DNA of 64,000 nt from Endozoicomonas euniceicola (GCF_025562755.1 NZ_CP103300.1:3349001-3413000); one strand, 5' to 3'; counted from the stretch's first letter, positions 17,164 to 26,831 are shown. The notes: generated by a model from the sequence alone, not told the origin. Made by a program: numbers and translations.

Positions 17164-18660
17164 ATGCTTTTATTACCTTTACGGCTTTTTTGGGTGTTCT
17201 GCAAATTAAAAGGAAAAATAGCGTACTTGAATTTTTTTTCAGCTCTCCCCAAAAAGTTACAGCACCTTACTATTCTCTTGCTATTGCCCCTATCGTTTAT
17301 TGTTTTTGCTAAAGAATTTTCTTCTAAAGATGTACAGAAATATCAGGAAATCCGTAAAATTGTTGTGCTGGATGATGGCAGTACAGGGTCAAGGTTGGTG
17401 TCTTTTTTGTTTGGCAGAAATTTTAAGCATGAAGAGTTTCGCTTAATAAAACAGTCACCAATGCATGAAGCTGGTGTGCTTAGTCTGGAGAATGGTGGAG
17501 TTGATGATAAGTCTGCACAACTCATAGCAGGCCTACTGAAAAAAGATGATTGTGGCGATAAGTGCAAGTCATATTTTTTTCTTGGAGCTACAGCCGGTAG
17601 AAGAGCGGATGAAGAGTCTGCCAGGAAAATGTTCAGAATGATCAGGGAAAAACTTAAACAACTTGGTATCAATGAAAAAAAATATGATATTGAAATGAAA
17701 GTACTTGATGGTTCAATGGAAGGTGCCTACAACTGGCTGGCAGTGAATTACATTTATGGGCGCTTGGATCATTCTGAACAGTCTTACGGTATTGTTGAGT
17801 TGGGTGGGAAATCTGCTCAATTGGCTTTTAGCCTGAAAACAAAAATAGACACTGACGACACTGTAGTATTAAAAAACAAGATTTTGCATCCTGAAAAAAG
17901 TGAAGATAAAGCTTTGCTGTCTTTTGAACATGGTCTTATTCAGAAAAATAATAACGAAGTAATTACAGAATCAAAAATGGGGTTTGGATTAAATCTGGCC
18001 TATAAAAACTATGAGCAAAAATTTGCAGAGGCAGAGACTCGACCTTGTGAAAGGAGGCATAAAAACTACTTTGAATGCCAACAAGCGATGGATAGCCTGT
18101 TTTCAAAAGAAGATGATGAATCCAAACATGCAAAACGACTTTTCTGGCGGTCTGACGAAGAGGCTGTTGATTGGAGAATGCCAGACACTTATTATCTGAG
18201 TGGTTACTTTTACGACTATACCGTACATATGGGGCTTCGTTCTCACCTGACCTTGCGGCAGCTTGAAGAGGCTGCGAAATATGCCTGTCAAGATAGAAAT
18301 GAAACGGATGATGGCACTAATCTGCTTTCTACTTTTGAAACAGAACTTCCACAGCCTGTTAAGCCGAGAGTCGTCACTAAACCGTCTGATTTTCAATACA
18401 GCGGTTCAATTCAGGAAATTAACAGGGAAAGATTTTGTGGCACCTTGACGTACATGGTTTCTCTGCTGAAGCATTTTGGCATAAAATCGAATCATAACCT
18501 GGTTATTGTTAAGTCCTTTGTACTGGAAGGAAAACCTTATCCCGCCACCTGGACACCAGGCTATGCCTATGCCAAAGCCAATGAATACGAAATAAATCAT
18601 AAGATATCTACAACCCACCCCTTCATCAGGGTAAATAAGTCGCAGTTCAGAATGTACTGA
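17164..18660 (+). CDS. GDA1/CD39-family nucleoside phosphatase (apyrase)
   Basis: Apyrases remove terminal phosphates from extracellular nucleoside tri- and diphosphates. The 498-residue product has the conserved regions in order: DDGSTGSR (about 70-77), GATAGRR (141-147), GSMEGAYNWLAVNY with the catalytic Glu near 186, and ELGGKSAQ (212-219). A hydrophobic segment at 35-49 could be a signal peptide or anchor, after a basic start. AAGGA precedes the ATG. The family is mainly eukaryotic; bacterial members include Legionella enzymes that aid infection of host cells. It closes the accessory block and meets argA tail to tail. Confidence 0.88.
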   Translation: MLLLPLRLFWVFCKLKGKIAYLNFFSALPKKLQHLTILLLLPLSFIVFAKEFSSKDVQKYQEIRKIVVLDDGSTGSRLVSFLFGRNFKHEEFRLIKQSPMHEAGVLSLENGGVDDKSAQLIAGLLKKDDCGDKCKSYFFLGATAGRRADEESARKMFRMIREKLKQLGINEKKYDIEMKVLDGSMEGAYNWLAVNYIYGRLDHSEQSYGIVELGGKSAQLAFSLKTKIDTDDTVVLKNKILHPEKSEDKALLSFEHGLIQKNNNEVITESKMGFGLNLAYKNYEQKFAEAETRPCERRHKNYFECQQAMDSLFSKEDDESKHAKRLFWRSDEEAVDWRMPDTYYLSGYFYDYTVHMGLRSHLTLRQLEEAAKYACQDRNETDDGTNLLSTFETELPQPVKPRVVTKPSDFQYSGSIQEINRERFCGTLTYMVSLLKHFGIKSNHNLVIVKSFVLEGKPYPATWTPGYAYAKANEYEINHKISTTHPFIRVNKSQFRMY

Positions 18661-18682
18661 ATGCTGCAACTTCGCGCTAAGG

Positions 18683-20005
18683 TTAAATGGCCAGAGCCAG
18701 TATTTTCGATTGCCGTTTAACGTTGTACTGCCGTCTTTTCTCAGGTGGCAGTGCCTTAGCGTCTACCTCTTTAAAGCCCCGCTCCATAAACCAGTGGATG
18801 GTTTGCGTCGTTAAAACAAAAACCTGTTCGAACTTTTGTTGTTTTGCCTGTTCTACAATCGCTTCCAACAAGCTATCTCCACGCTGATTTCTGCGATATT
18901 CCGGGTGCACTACCAGACAGGCCAGTTCGGCTGTTTTCTCTCCGGAGAAAGGGTGAATGGCTGCACAGCCAATTATCGTGCCATCAAGATCAATGACCCG
19001 GAACAGGCTGATTTCCCGTTCCAGCTCTTTTCTGGATCGACGCCTGAGAACGCCCGCCTTTTCCATAGGCTTGATCAGTTCAAGAATGCCGGTAACATCT
19101 TCAATGGTGGCTGTGCGAATTTCCTCATAACGATCGTGGGATACCATTGTGCCTCTGCCATCTCTGGTAAAAAGCTCCAGCAGCAGGGAACCGTCTTCCT
19201 GAAAATTCACCATCTGGGCTCGCTCTACCCCACCAAGACAGGCATTGATAGAAGACGACAAGAGGCGTGCAAGATGAAGCTGGTCATCCTTCTGTCCCAG
19301 CTTATCCAGATACTGCTTTGCAGTGGCTGGGGATAACTGGCTGATTAACTGACCGTCCTCGCTGGTTATTCCCCCATGTCTGCCAAACAGAATAAGCTTC
19401 TCAGCTTTTAAGTGAATAGCGGTATGGGTCGCCAGTTCTTCTACTTCAATATTGAACACTTCGCCTGTTGGTGACAGGCCGAGGCAGGGCAGTAGCACAA
19501 TGTAATTATTGTCCAGCAGCTGGTGGATGGCCTTGTCATCAATGCGGCGTACTTCGCCCGTATGCTGAAAATCCTTTCCATCAAGCACGCCCAATGGTTT
19601 AGCGGTCACAAAGTTACCACTGACAACACGAATGCTGGCACCCTGCATGGGGGAGTTGACCAGGCTGGAAGACAGAAGTGACTCAATCAATGCCCGCAGA
19701 TTACCCACGGCATCCATAACGCACTCAAGGCTCTGTTTGTCGGTAATGCGGCGGTTCTGGTAATAGGCTGACTTAAGCCCTTTTTCTTTCAGTCGGCTTT
19801 CAATCTGGGGGCGTGCGCCATAGACCAGCACCATACGCACCCCCAGACTACTCAGCAGGGCAATGTCATTAATGATGTTGGTGAGATTTTCATGGGCCAG
19901 AGCTTCTCCCCCCAGCGTAATGACAAATGTTTTGCCATGGTGGGCATGAATATAGGGAGAAGACTGACGAAAGAACTTTACGTATTCGGGGCTGAAATCA
20001 TTCAC
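18683..20005 (-). CDS. argA: N-acetylglutamate synthase ArgA
   Basis: ArgA makes N-acetylglutamate from glutamate and acetyl-CoA, the first step of arginine synthesis. The 440-residue product has an N-terminal amino-acid-kinase-like domain (FVITLGGEALAHENL, VLVYGARPQI) and a C-terminal GNAT domain (LVVHPEYRRNQRGDSLLEAIV, the acetyl-CoA loop). Both are standard for ArgA, usually feedback-inhibited by arginine. It follows argE by 48 nt on the same strand, so the two probably form an operon. Confidence 0.96.
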   Translation of the reverse strand: MNDFSPEYVKFFRQSSPYIHAHHGKTFVITLGGEALAHENLTNIINDIALLSSLGVRMVLVYGARPQIESRLKEKGLKSAYYQNRRITDKQSLECVMDAVGNLRALIESLLSSSLVNSPMQGASIRVVSGNFVTAKPLGVLDGKDFQHTGEVRRIDDKAIHQLLDNNYIVLLPCLGLSPTGEVFNIEVEELATHTAIHLKAEKLILFGRHGGITSEDGQLISQLSPATAKQYLDKLGQKDDQLHLARLLSSSINACLGGVERAQMVNFQEDGSLLLELFTRDGRGTMVSHDRYEEIRTATIEDVTGILELIKPMEKAGVLRRRSRKELEREISLFRVIDLDGTIIGCAAIHPFSGEKTAELACLVVHPEYRRNQRGDSLLEAIVEQAKQQKFEQVFVLTTQTIHWFMERGFKEVDAKALPPEKRRQYNVKRQSKILALAI

Positions 20006-20053
20006 AAGCTTGCCAGATAGTTATCTTCTTCGTTGATTGCTGTTTTTCTTGCG

Positions 20054-21217
20054 CTATGGGCATTTGAGACAATACTGCCTGATCAGGGCTTTTAACAAAC
20101 TTATTGTCGGTTCGATCCGGTCAAGGCCAAGAAATTCATCCGGCTGATGAGCCTGATCAATATCACCAGGACCCAAAACCACAGTATCCATTCCCATCTG
20201 GCTGAAAAAAGGCGCCTCTGTCGTGAACACGGCGGACTGGGCTTTATGTCCGGTCAGTGTTTCACAGGTTTTAACCAGCTCAGAGTCGGCAAGGCCTGAA
20301 AATGGGTCAACACAGGCCTGGATGGGTTCCAGGTTCAGCGTTACGTTATCGGTACGGGCAATAGGTTGCAGCCTGTTATTCAGTTTTAAACGAATGTCAT
20401 TGCTATCCATACCGGGCAATAACCGGACATCAAAATCAAGCTCGCACTGCCCACAGATACGGTTGGGGTTGTCACCACCATGAATACAGCCAAGGTTCAT
20501 GGTGGGGGAAGGAATGGAAAATCCGGGGTTATTGTATTGCTCAGCCAGCTCTGCCCGGAAGGCCATCACTTCGGAAATCACTTTGTGCGTGGTTTCCAGC
20601 GCATTTTTCCCCAGCGCCGGATTGCTGGAATGTCCTGACTGACCCACCACCCGGATGCGTTCCATCATAATGCCTTTGTGCATATAAATCGGAGTTAAGC
20701 CGGTGGGTTCCCCGATGACGGCATAACGAGCCTCGGGGTGTCCTGCGGTTACCAGGGCCCTTGCGCCTGACATGGAAGACTCTTCGTCTGCTGTCGCAAG
20801 GACAATCAGAGGGGCTTTCAGGTCGTCTTCTCTAAACGCTCTGGCAGCTTCCATAATCAATGGAAAAAAGCCCTTCATGTCACAACTGCCAAGCCCGTAA
20901 AAGCGATTGTTTTTTTCTACCAGCCTGAAAGGATCGGTTTGCCAGAGCTGTTCGTTGTAGGGAACGGTGTCAGTGTGTCCGGCCAGAACCAGCCCTCCCG
21001 GACCCTGCCCCAGGGTGGCAATAAGGTTAGCTTTCCCGGAGAGTCCCGGAACCGGCATGATTTCACACTGAAACCCCATGCTGTCAAACCAGTCCGCCAG
21101 CTCATGAATGACGGGCAGATTACCCATATCCAGTGCCGGTTGGGTAGAGCTGACAGAAGGCAGCTCAATCAGACGGGAAAGGGCTGATCGTAAATCGGGC
21201 TGAATGCTTACAGACAT
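20054..21217 (-). CDS. argE: Acetylornithine deacetylase ArgE
   Basis: ArgE hydrolyses N-acetylornithine to ornithine and acetate; it is a cytoplasmic M20 zinc peptidase relative. The 387-residue product shows LAGHTDTVPYN with the first metal His and catalytic Asp, GSCDMKGF with a metal Asp, ADEESSMSGA with the catalytic Glu pair, and GEPTGL. The C-terminal His is in DQAHQPDEF. It is first in a probable argE-argA operon. An IS605-type element lies about 100 bp upstream and may have changed its promoter. Confidence 0.95.
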   Translation of the reverse strand: MSVSIQPDLRSALSRLIELPSVSSTQPALDMGNLPVIHELADWFDSMGFQCEIMPVPGLSGKANLIATLGQGPGGLVLAGHTDTVPYNEQLWQTDPFRLVEKNNRFYGLGSCDMKGFFPLIMEAARAFREDDLKAPLIVLATADEESSMSGARALVTAGHPEARYAVIGEPTGLTPIYMHKGIMMERIRVVGQSGHSSNPALGKNALETTHKVISEVMAFRAELAEQYNNPGFSIPSPTMNLGCIHGGDNPNRICGQCELDFDVRLLPGMDSNDIRLKLNNRLQPIARTDNVTLNLEPIQACVDPFSGLADSELVKTCETLTGHKAQSAVFTTEAPFFSQMGMDTVVLGPGDIDQAHQPDEFLGLDRIEPTISLLKALIRQYCLKCP

Positions 21218-21385
21218 ATTCTGGTACCGGCTCCGGTTTATCTTGATGCTGAAGTTAGAACTTTGGCAGCTCGTTCATCATATCAGCCTGTTGGAATATT
21301 TAAGAAGCTATTTAGCAATATCGTCGTAAACCCTCGCCCAATGCGGGCGGGGATATAAGACGGGAAGGCGCAGAGCCTTCCGCCA

Positions 21386-21814
21386 TCAATCTGGTGTACT
21401 CTGGCTATTAACGTAGTCCTTCAGAGTCTCGATAGTTGCACCGCCAGCACTGCAAGCAAAGTAAGACCTTGACCACATTAAGCCTGCTTTGCTCTGAGCA
21501 GTAAGGTGGGTATTCAGCATTCGCAATCGTCTTGATGATGTTGATTTGAGATTATTTACCATGACACTGATAGCCAGTTTTGGTGGGTAGGTCACCAACA
21601 GGTGTACGTGATCTTTTTCGCCATCCATTTCAAGTAACTGGCATTCCAGTTTTTCACATGCACTCTCGAACGACTCCCGTAACTGCTTGATCATATAGCC
21701 ATCAAAAAGCTTTCGCCTGTACTTTGTCGTGAACACCAAATGAACAACCAGCTTGGTAACGCTATGTCGTTTGCGAAGATACCCTTTAAGCAAATCTTTA
21801 TTGTGTGCGCACAC
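21386..21814 (-). CDS. tnpA: IS200/IS605 transposase TnpA (Y1 HUH), copy A
   Basis: The product is a 142-residue single-strand DNA transposase. The GTG start at 21814 matches the start in copies B and C. The HUH motif is DHVHLLV (His near 69 and 71) and the nucleophilic Tyr is in LKDYVNSQ (near 134). It nicks the element ends as a dimer after recognising the subterminal hairpins. Two differences from other copies are visible (MCAH and VTYPP). It appears intact. Confidence 0.93.
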   Translation of the reverse strand: MCAHNKDLLKGYLRKRHSVTKLVVHLVFTTKYRRKLFDGYMIKQLRESFESACEKLECQLLEMDGEKDHVHLLVTYPPKLAISVMVNNLKSTSSRRLRMLNTHLTAQSKAGLMWSRSYFACSAGGATIETLKDYVNSQSTPD

Positions 21815-21878
21815 TGAAAACCTCTTTCAAATACATGTAATATAAAGCTTATATTAATGAGCACTGAAATAACGTTCC

Positions 21879-23051
21879 ATGCTGAGAGCCACCAAAGTAC
21901 GAATCTATCCAACATCAGAGCAGGCGGAATTTCTCGACCGTCAGTTTGATGCTGTGCGGTTCGTATGGAACAAGGCCCTGGCTATTAAGGTTCATTATTA
22001 CAAGGCTCGTGGGCAGAGCCTTTCTCCCAAAAAACACCTGAAGCCCTTGCTGGCAAAAGCCAAGAAAAGCCGAAAGTACTCATGGCTGAAAAACGCTGAC
22101 TCTATTGCACTGCAACAGGCCACTATCAATCTGGATACGGCCTTTCAAAACTTTTTCAATCCCAAATTGCAGGCAAGATTTCCTCGCTTCAAGAAAAAGC
22201 ATGGCAAGCAAAGTAGCTACCATTGTACGTCTGTCTCTGTGGGCGATAACTGGATAAAAATCCCCAAGTGCAAGCCCATAAGGGCTAAAGTGCATCGTGA
22301 AATAGTGGGTAAGGTGAAGTCTATCACCCTGAGCAGAACGCTAACCGGCAAGTATTTTGCCTCCATATTGGCTGATGATACCCAGGAACAACCAAAACAG
22401 ATTGATAATCTTGAAGCTAATCAGGTTGTCGGTGTTGATATGGGGATTACTGATCTGGCTATCACCAGTACCGGCCATAAGACTGGCAATCCTCGCTTTC
22501 TGAAAAAAGCACAACGTAACCTGAAAAGAAAACAACAGGCTCTATCTCGCTGCAAGAAAGGCTCAAAAGGTAGGCACAAAGCCCGTTTATTGGTGGCAAA
22601 GGCGCATGAGCGTGTAGCCTTTGCCCGTAATGATTTTCAGCATAAGCTATCAAAACAACTCATCGACGAAAACCAAGCGGTGATTGTGGAGACACTGAAA
22701 GTTAAAAACATGCTCAAGAACAAGCGCCTTGCTCGTTCTATTGCTGATGCTGGCTGGCATTCACTGATAACCAAACTCGAATACAAGGCAAAGCAGGAAG
22801 GTAAACATCTGGTGAAGATAGACCAGTGGTTTGCATCCTCTAAAACTTGCTCAGTCTGCGATTTGAAACAGGAAAAAATGCCATTGAGAATCCGATCATG
22901 GGAGTGTAGCTGTGGTGCTATCCATGACCGGGATATTAATGCAGCTCGCAATATCAAGAAGCAAGGCATATTGAAATTAAAGGCGGAAGGACTGTCCGTT
23001 TCTGCTGATGGAGGCTTGCGTAAATCCGGCATACTGTCGGTTGCTGCCTAA
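21879..23051 (+). CDS. tnpB: TnpB RNA-guided nuclease, copy A
   Basis: This is a 390-residue TnpB. The RuvC residues are Asp187 in GVDMGITD, Glu271 in IVETLKVKNML and Asp352 in HDRDINAARNI. A zinc ribbon is formed by CSVC (324-327) and CSC (343-345). TnpB proteins use an RNA from the element's 3' end to cut DNA next to a target-adjacent motif. This favours retention of the element. All key residues are present and the copy looks active. The start lies 64 nt from the divergent tnpA start. Confidence 0.95.
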   Translation: MLRATKVRIYPTSEQAEFLDRQFDAVRFVWNKALAIKVHYYKARGQSLSPKKHLKPLLAKAKKSRKYSWLKNADSIALQQATINLDTAFQNFFNPKLQARFPRFKKKHGKQSSYHCTSVSVGDNWIKIPKCKPIRAKVHREIVGKVKSITLSRTLTGKYFASILADDTQEQPKQIDNLEANQVVGVDMGITDLAITSTGHKTGNPRFLKKAQRNLKRKQQALSRCKKGSKGRHKARLLVAKAHERVAFARNDFQHKLSKQLIDENQAVIVETLKVKNMLKNKRLARSIADAGWHSLITKLEYKAKQEGKHLVKIDQWFASSKTCSVCDLKQEKMPLRIRSWECSCGAIHDRDINAARNIKKQGILKLKAEGLSVSADGGLRKSGILSVAA

Positions 23052-23117
23052 GAAATCAGAAGCCTCACCCGATAGGGTGGGGAGCAGTCACCCATTTAAG
23101 GCGGACTGTTAAAGAAA

Positions 23118-23149
23118 ATCCTCCTCCAGTCAGATCGCTGGAGGAGGAT
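23118..23149 (-). terminator. Terminator after the porin gene
   Basis: ATCCTCCTCCAG and CTGGAGGAGGAT form a perfect 12-bp stem with an 8-nt loop. On the minus strand TTTTCTTT follows. It lies about 45 nt after the porin stop. Confidence 0.75.
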
Positions 23150-23191
23150 GTCAGGGTTCAGGTATTTTACTTTAGCGCTTTTGAGCAGTGC

Positions 23192-24469
23192 TTAGAAAAC
23201 AGCAACAGAGTACTTCAGATAGAAACGGTTTGAAGTATCGCGGCTCTTTTCAACGTCGCCTTTTTTCGTGTCGCTTCCGGCGATATCTTTTAATGCTGTG
23301 CCATCAAAGTTGTAATTCACATGCAACCATGCGATGGACAGTCCTTTTAACTTACCATCAAAGCTATAGGAAACGTAGGTAGACCATTCATTACGATCAA
23401 AATCACTTCCATAAGTTTTAGAATCGGAGCCTTTTGCGGCATAAGCGTCGATACTTAATCCAGGCAGGCCCTGATCGGCAAAATTATAACCGGCGGTGAT
23501 CAGGTAAGCCTGCTCACCCTCGGTATCATAGTCAGCCCACTGTGACAGTGAAGAGTTAAAAGTACCCGCATTACCCTGATCGCCCACACTATCATTCCAA
23601 TCATCACCACTTACTTTGTTGTAACCAAAACCAACATAAGCATTATTGAAGTTATATGTGGCGTTCAGGTTTACATAGGAAGAGTTGAGTTTGCCATTAT
23701 AAAGGCCGCCATCATCAACGGCTTTACCGTAGCGAATATCTGTATCTAAAGAACGACCTTCGCCGAAATCAAAGGTGTAATCGACTTTGGCAAAGTGCTT
23801 TTTCAGATAATCTTTGACGATGAGTTGTTCACCCGTCAAGCCTACCCCGGCAATAGAGTATTGCGCACCAAGGATTTGAACCTTAGTGTCTTTACCATCA
23901 ATGGTTAAGTCATGATGAAACTTGGATTCATTACGGTTACTGGCACCCGTGATATTAGAGCCATACAGAGTCAGGTCTTTAAACTGAACGGAAGCATCAG
24001 AACCGTAGGAGCTGCCAAGCAAGATACGAGAACCTGAGTTACCATAGAGCTCGTAACTACGTTTTTTAACACCGTGTGAGCCTTTCAGATCGACCCCGCT
24101 AAGCTGGTATTTAGCTTTCAGGAATGCCTGCTGAAACCCGCCAATGTCATTGTATTTACCATCACCGCCAACAGCGATGTTAGAAATACTGGTTCCTTTT
24201 TTTGCGTGGAAAGTATTCGTCGCACCCGCCGTAATCACTGCACCGATAATGTCATTAACATAACCCGTGTCGATATCGGCAACAAGCGCTTGTACCCATT
24301 CATCGCGATAGTACTTTGGTTCTCCCGCAGTATCTTTTTGTTTCCAGAAATAGTTTTTGTAAGTTAATTTAAAACTTGGATCAGTAGTCGTTATTTCAGC
24401 CTGGGCAGAAACGGTGAACACGCTCGTTGCGATTGCAGCACAAAGTGCACTTTTGGCAAATAATTTCAT
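23192..24469 (-). CDS. OprD-type outer membrane porin
   Basis: The 425-residue product has a signal peptide ending in TVSAQAE. The mature chain has beta-barrel character: alternating aromatic strands and many Gly/Asn/Asp turns. It ends with a strand closing in Phe (RFYLKYSVAVF), the outer membrane assembly signal. The early segment FKLTYKNYFWKQKD and YRDEWVQALVADIDTGY fits the OprD family N-terminal pattern, where an Arg/Glu/Trp stretch precedes the first long strands. Such porins pass basic amino acids, peptides or sugars; the substrate here cannot be told. The 24470-24768 gap is A/T-rich and carries its promoter region. Confidence 0.8.
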   Translation of the reverse strand: MKLFAKSALCAAIATSVFTVSAQAEITTTDPSFKLTYKNYFWKQKDTAGEPKYYRDEWVQALVADIDTGYVNDIIGAVITAGATNTFHAKKGTSISNIAVGGDGKYNDIGGFQQAFLKAKYQLSGVDLKGSHGVKKRSYELYGNSGSRILLGSSYGSDASVQFKDLTLYGSNITGASNRNESKFHHDLTIDGKDTKVQILGAQYSIAGVGLTGEQLIVKDYLKKHFAKVDYTFDFGEGRSLDTDIRYGKAVDDGGLYNGKLNSSYVNLNATYNFNNAYVGFGYNKVSGDDWNDSVGDQGNAGTFNSSLSQWADYDTEGEQAYLITAGYNFADQGLPGLSIDAYAAKGSDSKTYGSDFDRNEWSTYVSYSFDGKLKGLSIAWLHVNYNFDGTALKDIAGSDTKKGDVEKSRDTSNRFYLKYSVAVF

Positions 24470-24768
24470 TATTGTATGCCTTACTCCAAAGTGATCTTTA
24501 TTGGTGATTCAATAGTTCACCATTATTTTTAGTGTTGGCATTGCCTGATATTGGAGATGCAGACATAGCTTTCTTAAAGTAATCTTGTCGCATAAGCTCC
24601 TCCAATGCCCAACAATGATTTTGGATTCTAAAGCAGGATTTGATTTCGAGTAATAGCAAAATCTTTACAAAAAGAGAAAACCGGGATTTTATTGACACAG
24701 GTCGGGTGTAGGGGGAGTTTGTACTCCCATATTTTGAAGGCTTAGGGTACTCTTTACGAATTTTCTAA

Positions 24769-24810
24769 TGCGATCATCCGCCATCCCGGCAGGAATGGCG
24801 GATGATCGCA
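24769..24810. terminator. Long perfect hairpin after the phosphate transporter gene
   Basis: TGCGATCATCCGCCAT and ATGGCGGATGATCGCA form a 16-bp perfect stem with a 10-nt loop, just 3 nt after the transporter stop. No T run follows on either side. It may stabilise the mRNA end or act as a terminator. Confidence 0.55.
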
Positions 24811-24813
24811 TAA

Positions 24814-26085
24814 TCAGCCAAAGATCAAGTACAGGCAGTGATAATAAACAATCGCCAGAAAGGCGCCGGCAGGCAGGGTAATCAGCCAGGACATGAATAT
24901 GGTGCCAATCACTTTCAGGTTAAGGGCACCAATTCCCCGGGCAAGACCAACGCCCAGAACCGCTCCGACCAGTGTATGAGTGGTAGAGACCGGTAAGCCT
25001 GTTCCAGAAGCCAGAACCACCGTAGACGCCGCCGCCAGTTCTGCGGCAAAGCCACGACTGGGTGTCAGTTCGGTGATATGGGTGCCAATGGTGGCCATTA
25101 CCCGGTAGCCATAGGTGGCGAGTCCAACAACAATGCCTGCCGCCCCCAGCAGCAATACCCAGCTTGGCATACCGGCTTTTCCGGCTATTTCGCCACCGCT
25201 GCCAATGATGCTGGCAATGGCTGCCAGAGGCCCAACGGCATTGGCAACATCATTGGAACCGTGGGCAAACGCCATGGAGCAGGCAGTGAAAATCATCATG
25301 ACACCAAACACTTTCTCAACACTGGAGAAGTGAAATGCCTTGTCAGCCTGAACATCCTCCTTGATTTTGGTCAGCGAAGCTTTACCTGCGATCATAACCA
25401 GCAGGCCGATGCCAAAGGCGAGAATAATGCTCTGGTTGTAATCCAGTGGTAAGCCAATATGCTTCAGCCCTTTCACCAGTGTCACCATGGACATCATGAA
25501 ACCGACCAGAAACATGTAGACAGGGACATAGCGTTTAGCGTTTTTGAAAGGGTTGTCGGTATCCAGAATCAGCTTCTGCACGCTCATGAAAATCATGAAA
25601 GCGAGAGTGCCGGACATAAGGGGTGATACAACCCAACTGGCGACAATGGAAGACACTTTGCTCCAGTTTACCGCTTCAGTCGAAATGCCAACCGCTGCAA
25701 ACCCTACTATGGCACCAATGATCGAGTGTGTGGTTGAAACGGGCCAGCCGTAATGGGTGGCGACCAGCAACCAGGTGCCTGCGGCCAGCAGGGCAGCCAT
25801 CATGCCGTAAACCAGTAAATGGGGATTTTCCACCAGTAACGATATATTAGGGTCAATAATGCCTTTGCGAATGGTGTCGGTCACTGATCCGCCGGCCAGG
25901 TAGGCTCCTGCAAACTCCAGCAGGATGGCGATGCAAATGGCCTGTTTGATGGTCAGGGCTTTTGATCCGACTGAGGTGCCCATGGCATTGGCAACGTCGT
26001 TGGCTCCAACCCCCCAGGCCATAAAGAAACCAAACAGGCAGGCCAGCGCCAGCAGTATCGTGCCATATTCTGCGATAATGCTCAT
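24814..26085 (-). CDS. Inorganic phosphate transporter, PiT family
   Basis: PiT proteins move metal-phosphate complexes with protons across the inner membrane. The 423-residue product has the duplicated PHO4 signature: GANDVANAMGTSVGSKAL near residue 27 and GSNDVANAVGPLAA in the second half. It also has two PVSTTH motifs and about 10 hydrophobic helices. The DUF47 gene lies 26 bp upstream on the same strand, the usual PiT partner, so the two form an operon. The length is shorter than E. coli PitA and closer to the compact PiT type. Confidence 0.93.
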   Translation of the reverse strand: MSIIAEYGTILLALACLFGFFMAWGVGANDVANAMGTSVGSKALTIKQAICIAILLEFAGAYLAGGSVTDTIRKGIIDPNISLLVENPHLLVYGMMAALLAAGTWLLVATHYGWPVSTTHSIIGAIVGFAAVGISTEAVNWSKVSSIVASWVVSPLMSGTLAFMIFMSVQKLILDTDNPFKNAKRYVPVYMFLVGFMMSMVTLVKGLKHIGLPLDYNQSIILAFGIGLLVMIAGKASLTKIKEDVQADKAFHFSSVEKVFGVMMIFTACSMAFAHGSNDVANAVGPLAAIASIIGSGGEIAGKAGMPSWVLLLGAAGIVVGLATYGYRVMATIGTHITELTPSRGFAAELAAASTVVLASGTGLPVSTTHTLVGAVLGVGLARGIGALNLKVIGTIFMSWLITLPAGAFLAIVYYHCLYLIFG

Positions 26086-26111
26086 GGATATACTTCCGGT
26101 TGGTGGTTCAG

Positions 26112-26789
26112 TTAACGGGCAAGAAGTAACTGGAGATAGCTGCCCACGCGGGAGGCGCGGTCTGCAAGGTCCCCAACCCAGTCAATGATTTTGTAAAGGA
26201 AGACGACGTCCACGGGAGGCAGGTCTTTTTCCAGCCTGAACAGTATTTTTCGGACTTCAACTTGATGCTCATCAGTTTCACTTTCAATACGATCCAGTTC
26301 ATCAATTAACTGTTCTACAAGATTGACTTCCCTTCCCTTAAAGCCGGTTTCAACCAGCTCATCCAACTCGTCCATGGCGCGGAGTGCCTGGGCTGAGGTC
26401 GCAATAGAGCGCTTTAGATAGTTGAGAAAGGCAGTCCGGATTTCGGGCGGAATGACCATGCGACGACCCAACACAATACCGGCAATATCTTTGGCACGAT
26501 TGGCGACTTTGTCCTGTACCGTGACAATTTCAAGCAGGTCAGTGCGGGGAACGGGCAGGAACAGACTGTTAGGCAGGGACAGTCTGACATTCCTTTTTAT
26601 ATCGTCTGCTTCATGTTCCAGTTGCACAATTTTCTGCTGTATTAATTCAACTTGCTTCCAGTCGCCATCGAAAGCTGCAATAAAAAAGGGTTCCAGTTCC
26701 ATGGCGCATTCATGCGCCTTGGTTATGTGCTTTTGTATCGGGCCAATGGGAGACCGGCCAAATACACTGGACAGTAAGTTGCTAGGCAT
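26112..26789 (-). CDS. DUF47 (PhoU-like) phosphate transport accessory protein
   Basis: The 225-residue all-helical product belongs to the TIGR00153/DUF47 family. Visible are an early Arg/Pro-rich start (FGRSPIGPIQKHI), the acidic metal-binding stretch QLEHEADDIKRNVR, and the later repeat ELDRIESETDEHQVEVRK. Each half resembles a PhoU three-helix bundle. It is encoded directly before the PiT transporter in an operon. The likely role is to modulate phosphate uptake by that transporter. It has a standard length and no broken motif. Confidence 0.9.
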   Translation of the reverse strand: MPSNLLSSVFGRSPIGPIQKHITKAHECAMELEPFFIAAFDGDWKQVELIQQKIVQLEHEADDIKRNVRLSLPNSLFLPVPRTDLLEIVTVQDKVANRAKDIAGIVLGRRMVIPPEIRTAFLNYLKRSIATSAQALRAMDELDELVETGFKGREVNLVEQLIDELDRIESETDEHQVEVRKILFRLEKDLPPVDVVFLYKIIDWVGDLADRASRVGSYLQLLLAR

Positions 26790-26831
26790 AACTGCAAATC
26801 CGGTTGACTGAACGGGAAATTATAGGAGTCA

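Larger units (their letters stand above)
21316..23091. mobile_element. IS200/IS605-type element, copy A
   Basis: A 1776-bp element with divergent tnpA (minus) and tnpB (plus). The tnpA-side end starts CAATATCGTCG after TTTAG (21311-21315), and the tnpB-side end is GGGGAGCAGTCAC. There are no terminal inverted repeats and no target duplication, as expected for single-strand transposition. Subterminal hairpins are CCCTCGCCC-AAT-GCGGGCGGGG and CCTCACCC-GATA-GGGTGGGG. Limits were set by aligning four copies. It is one base shorter than copies B and C. Confidence 0.9.
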
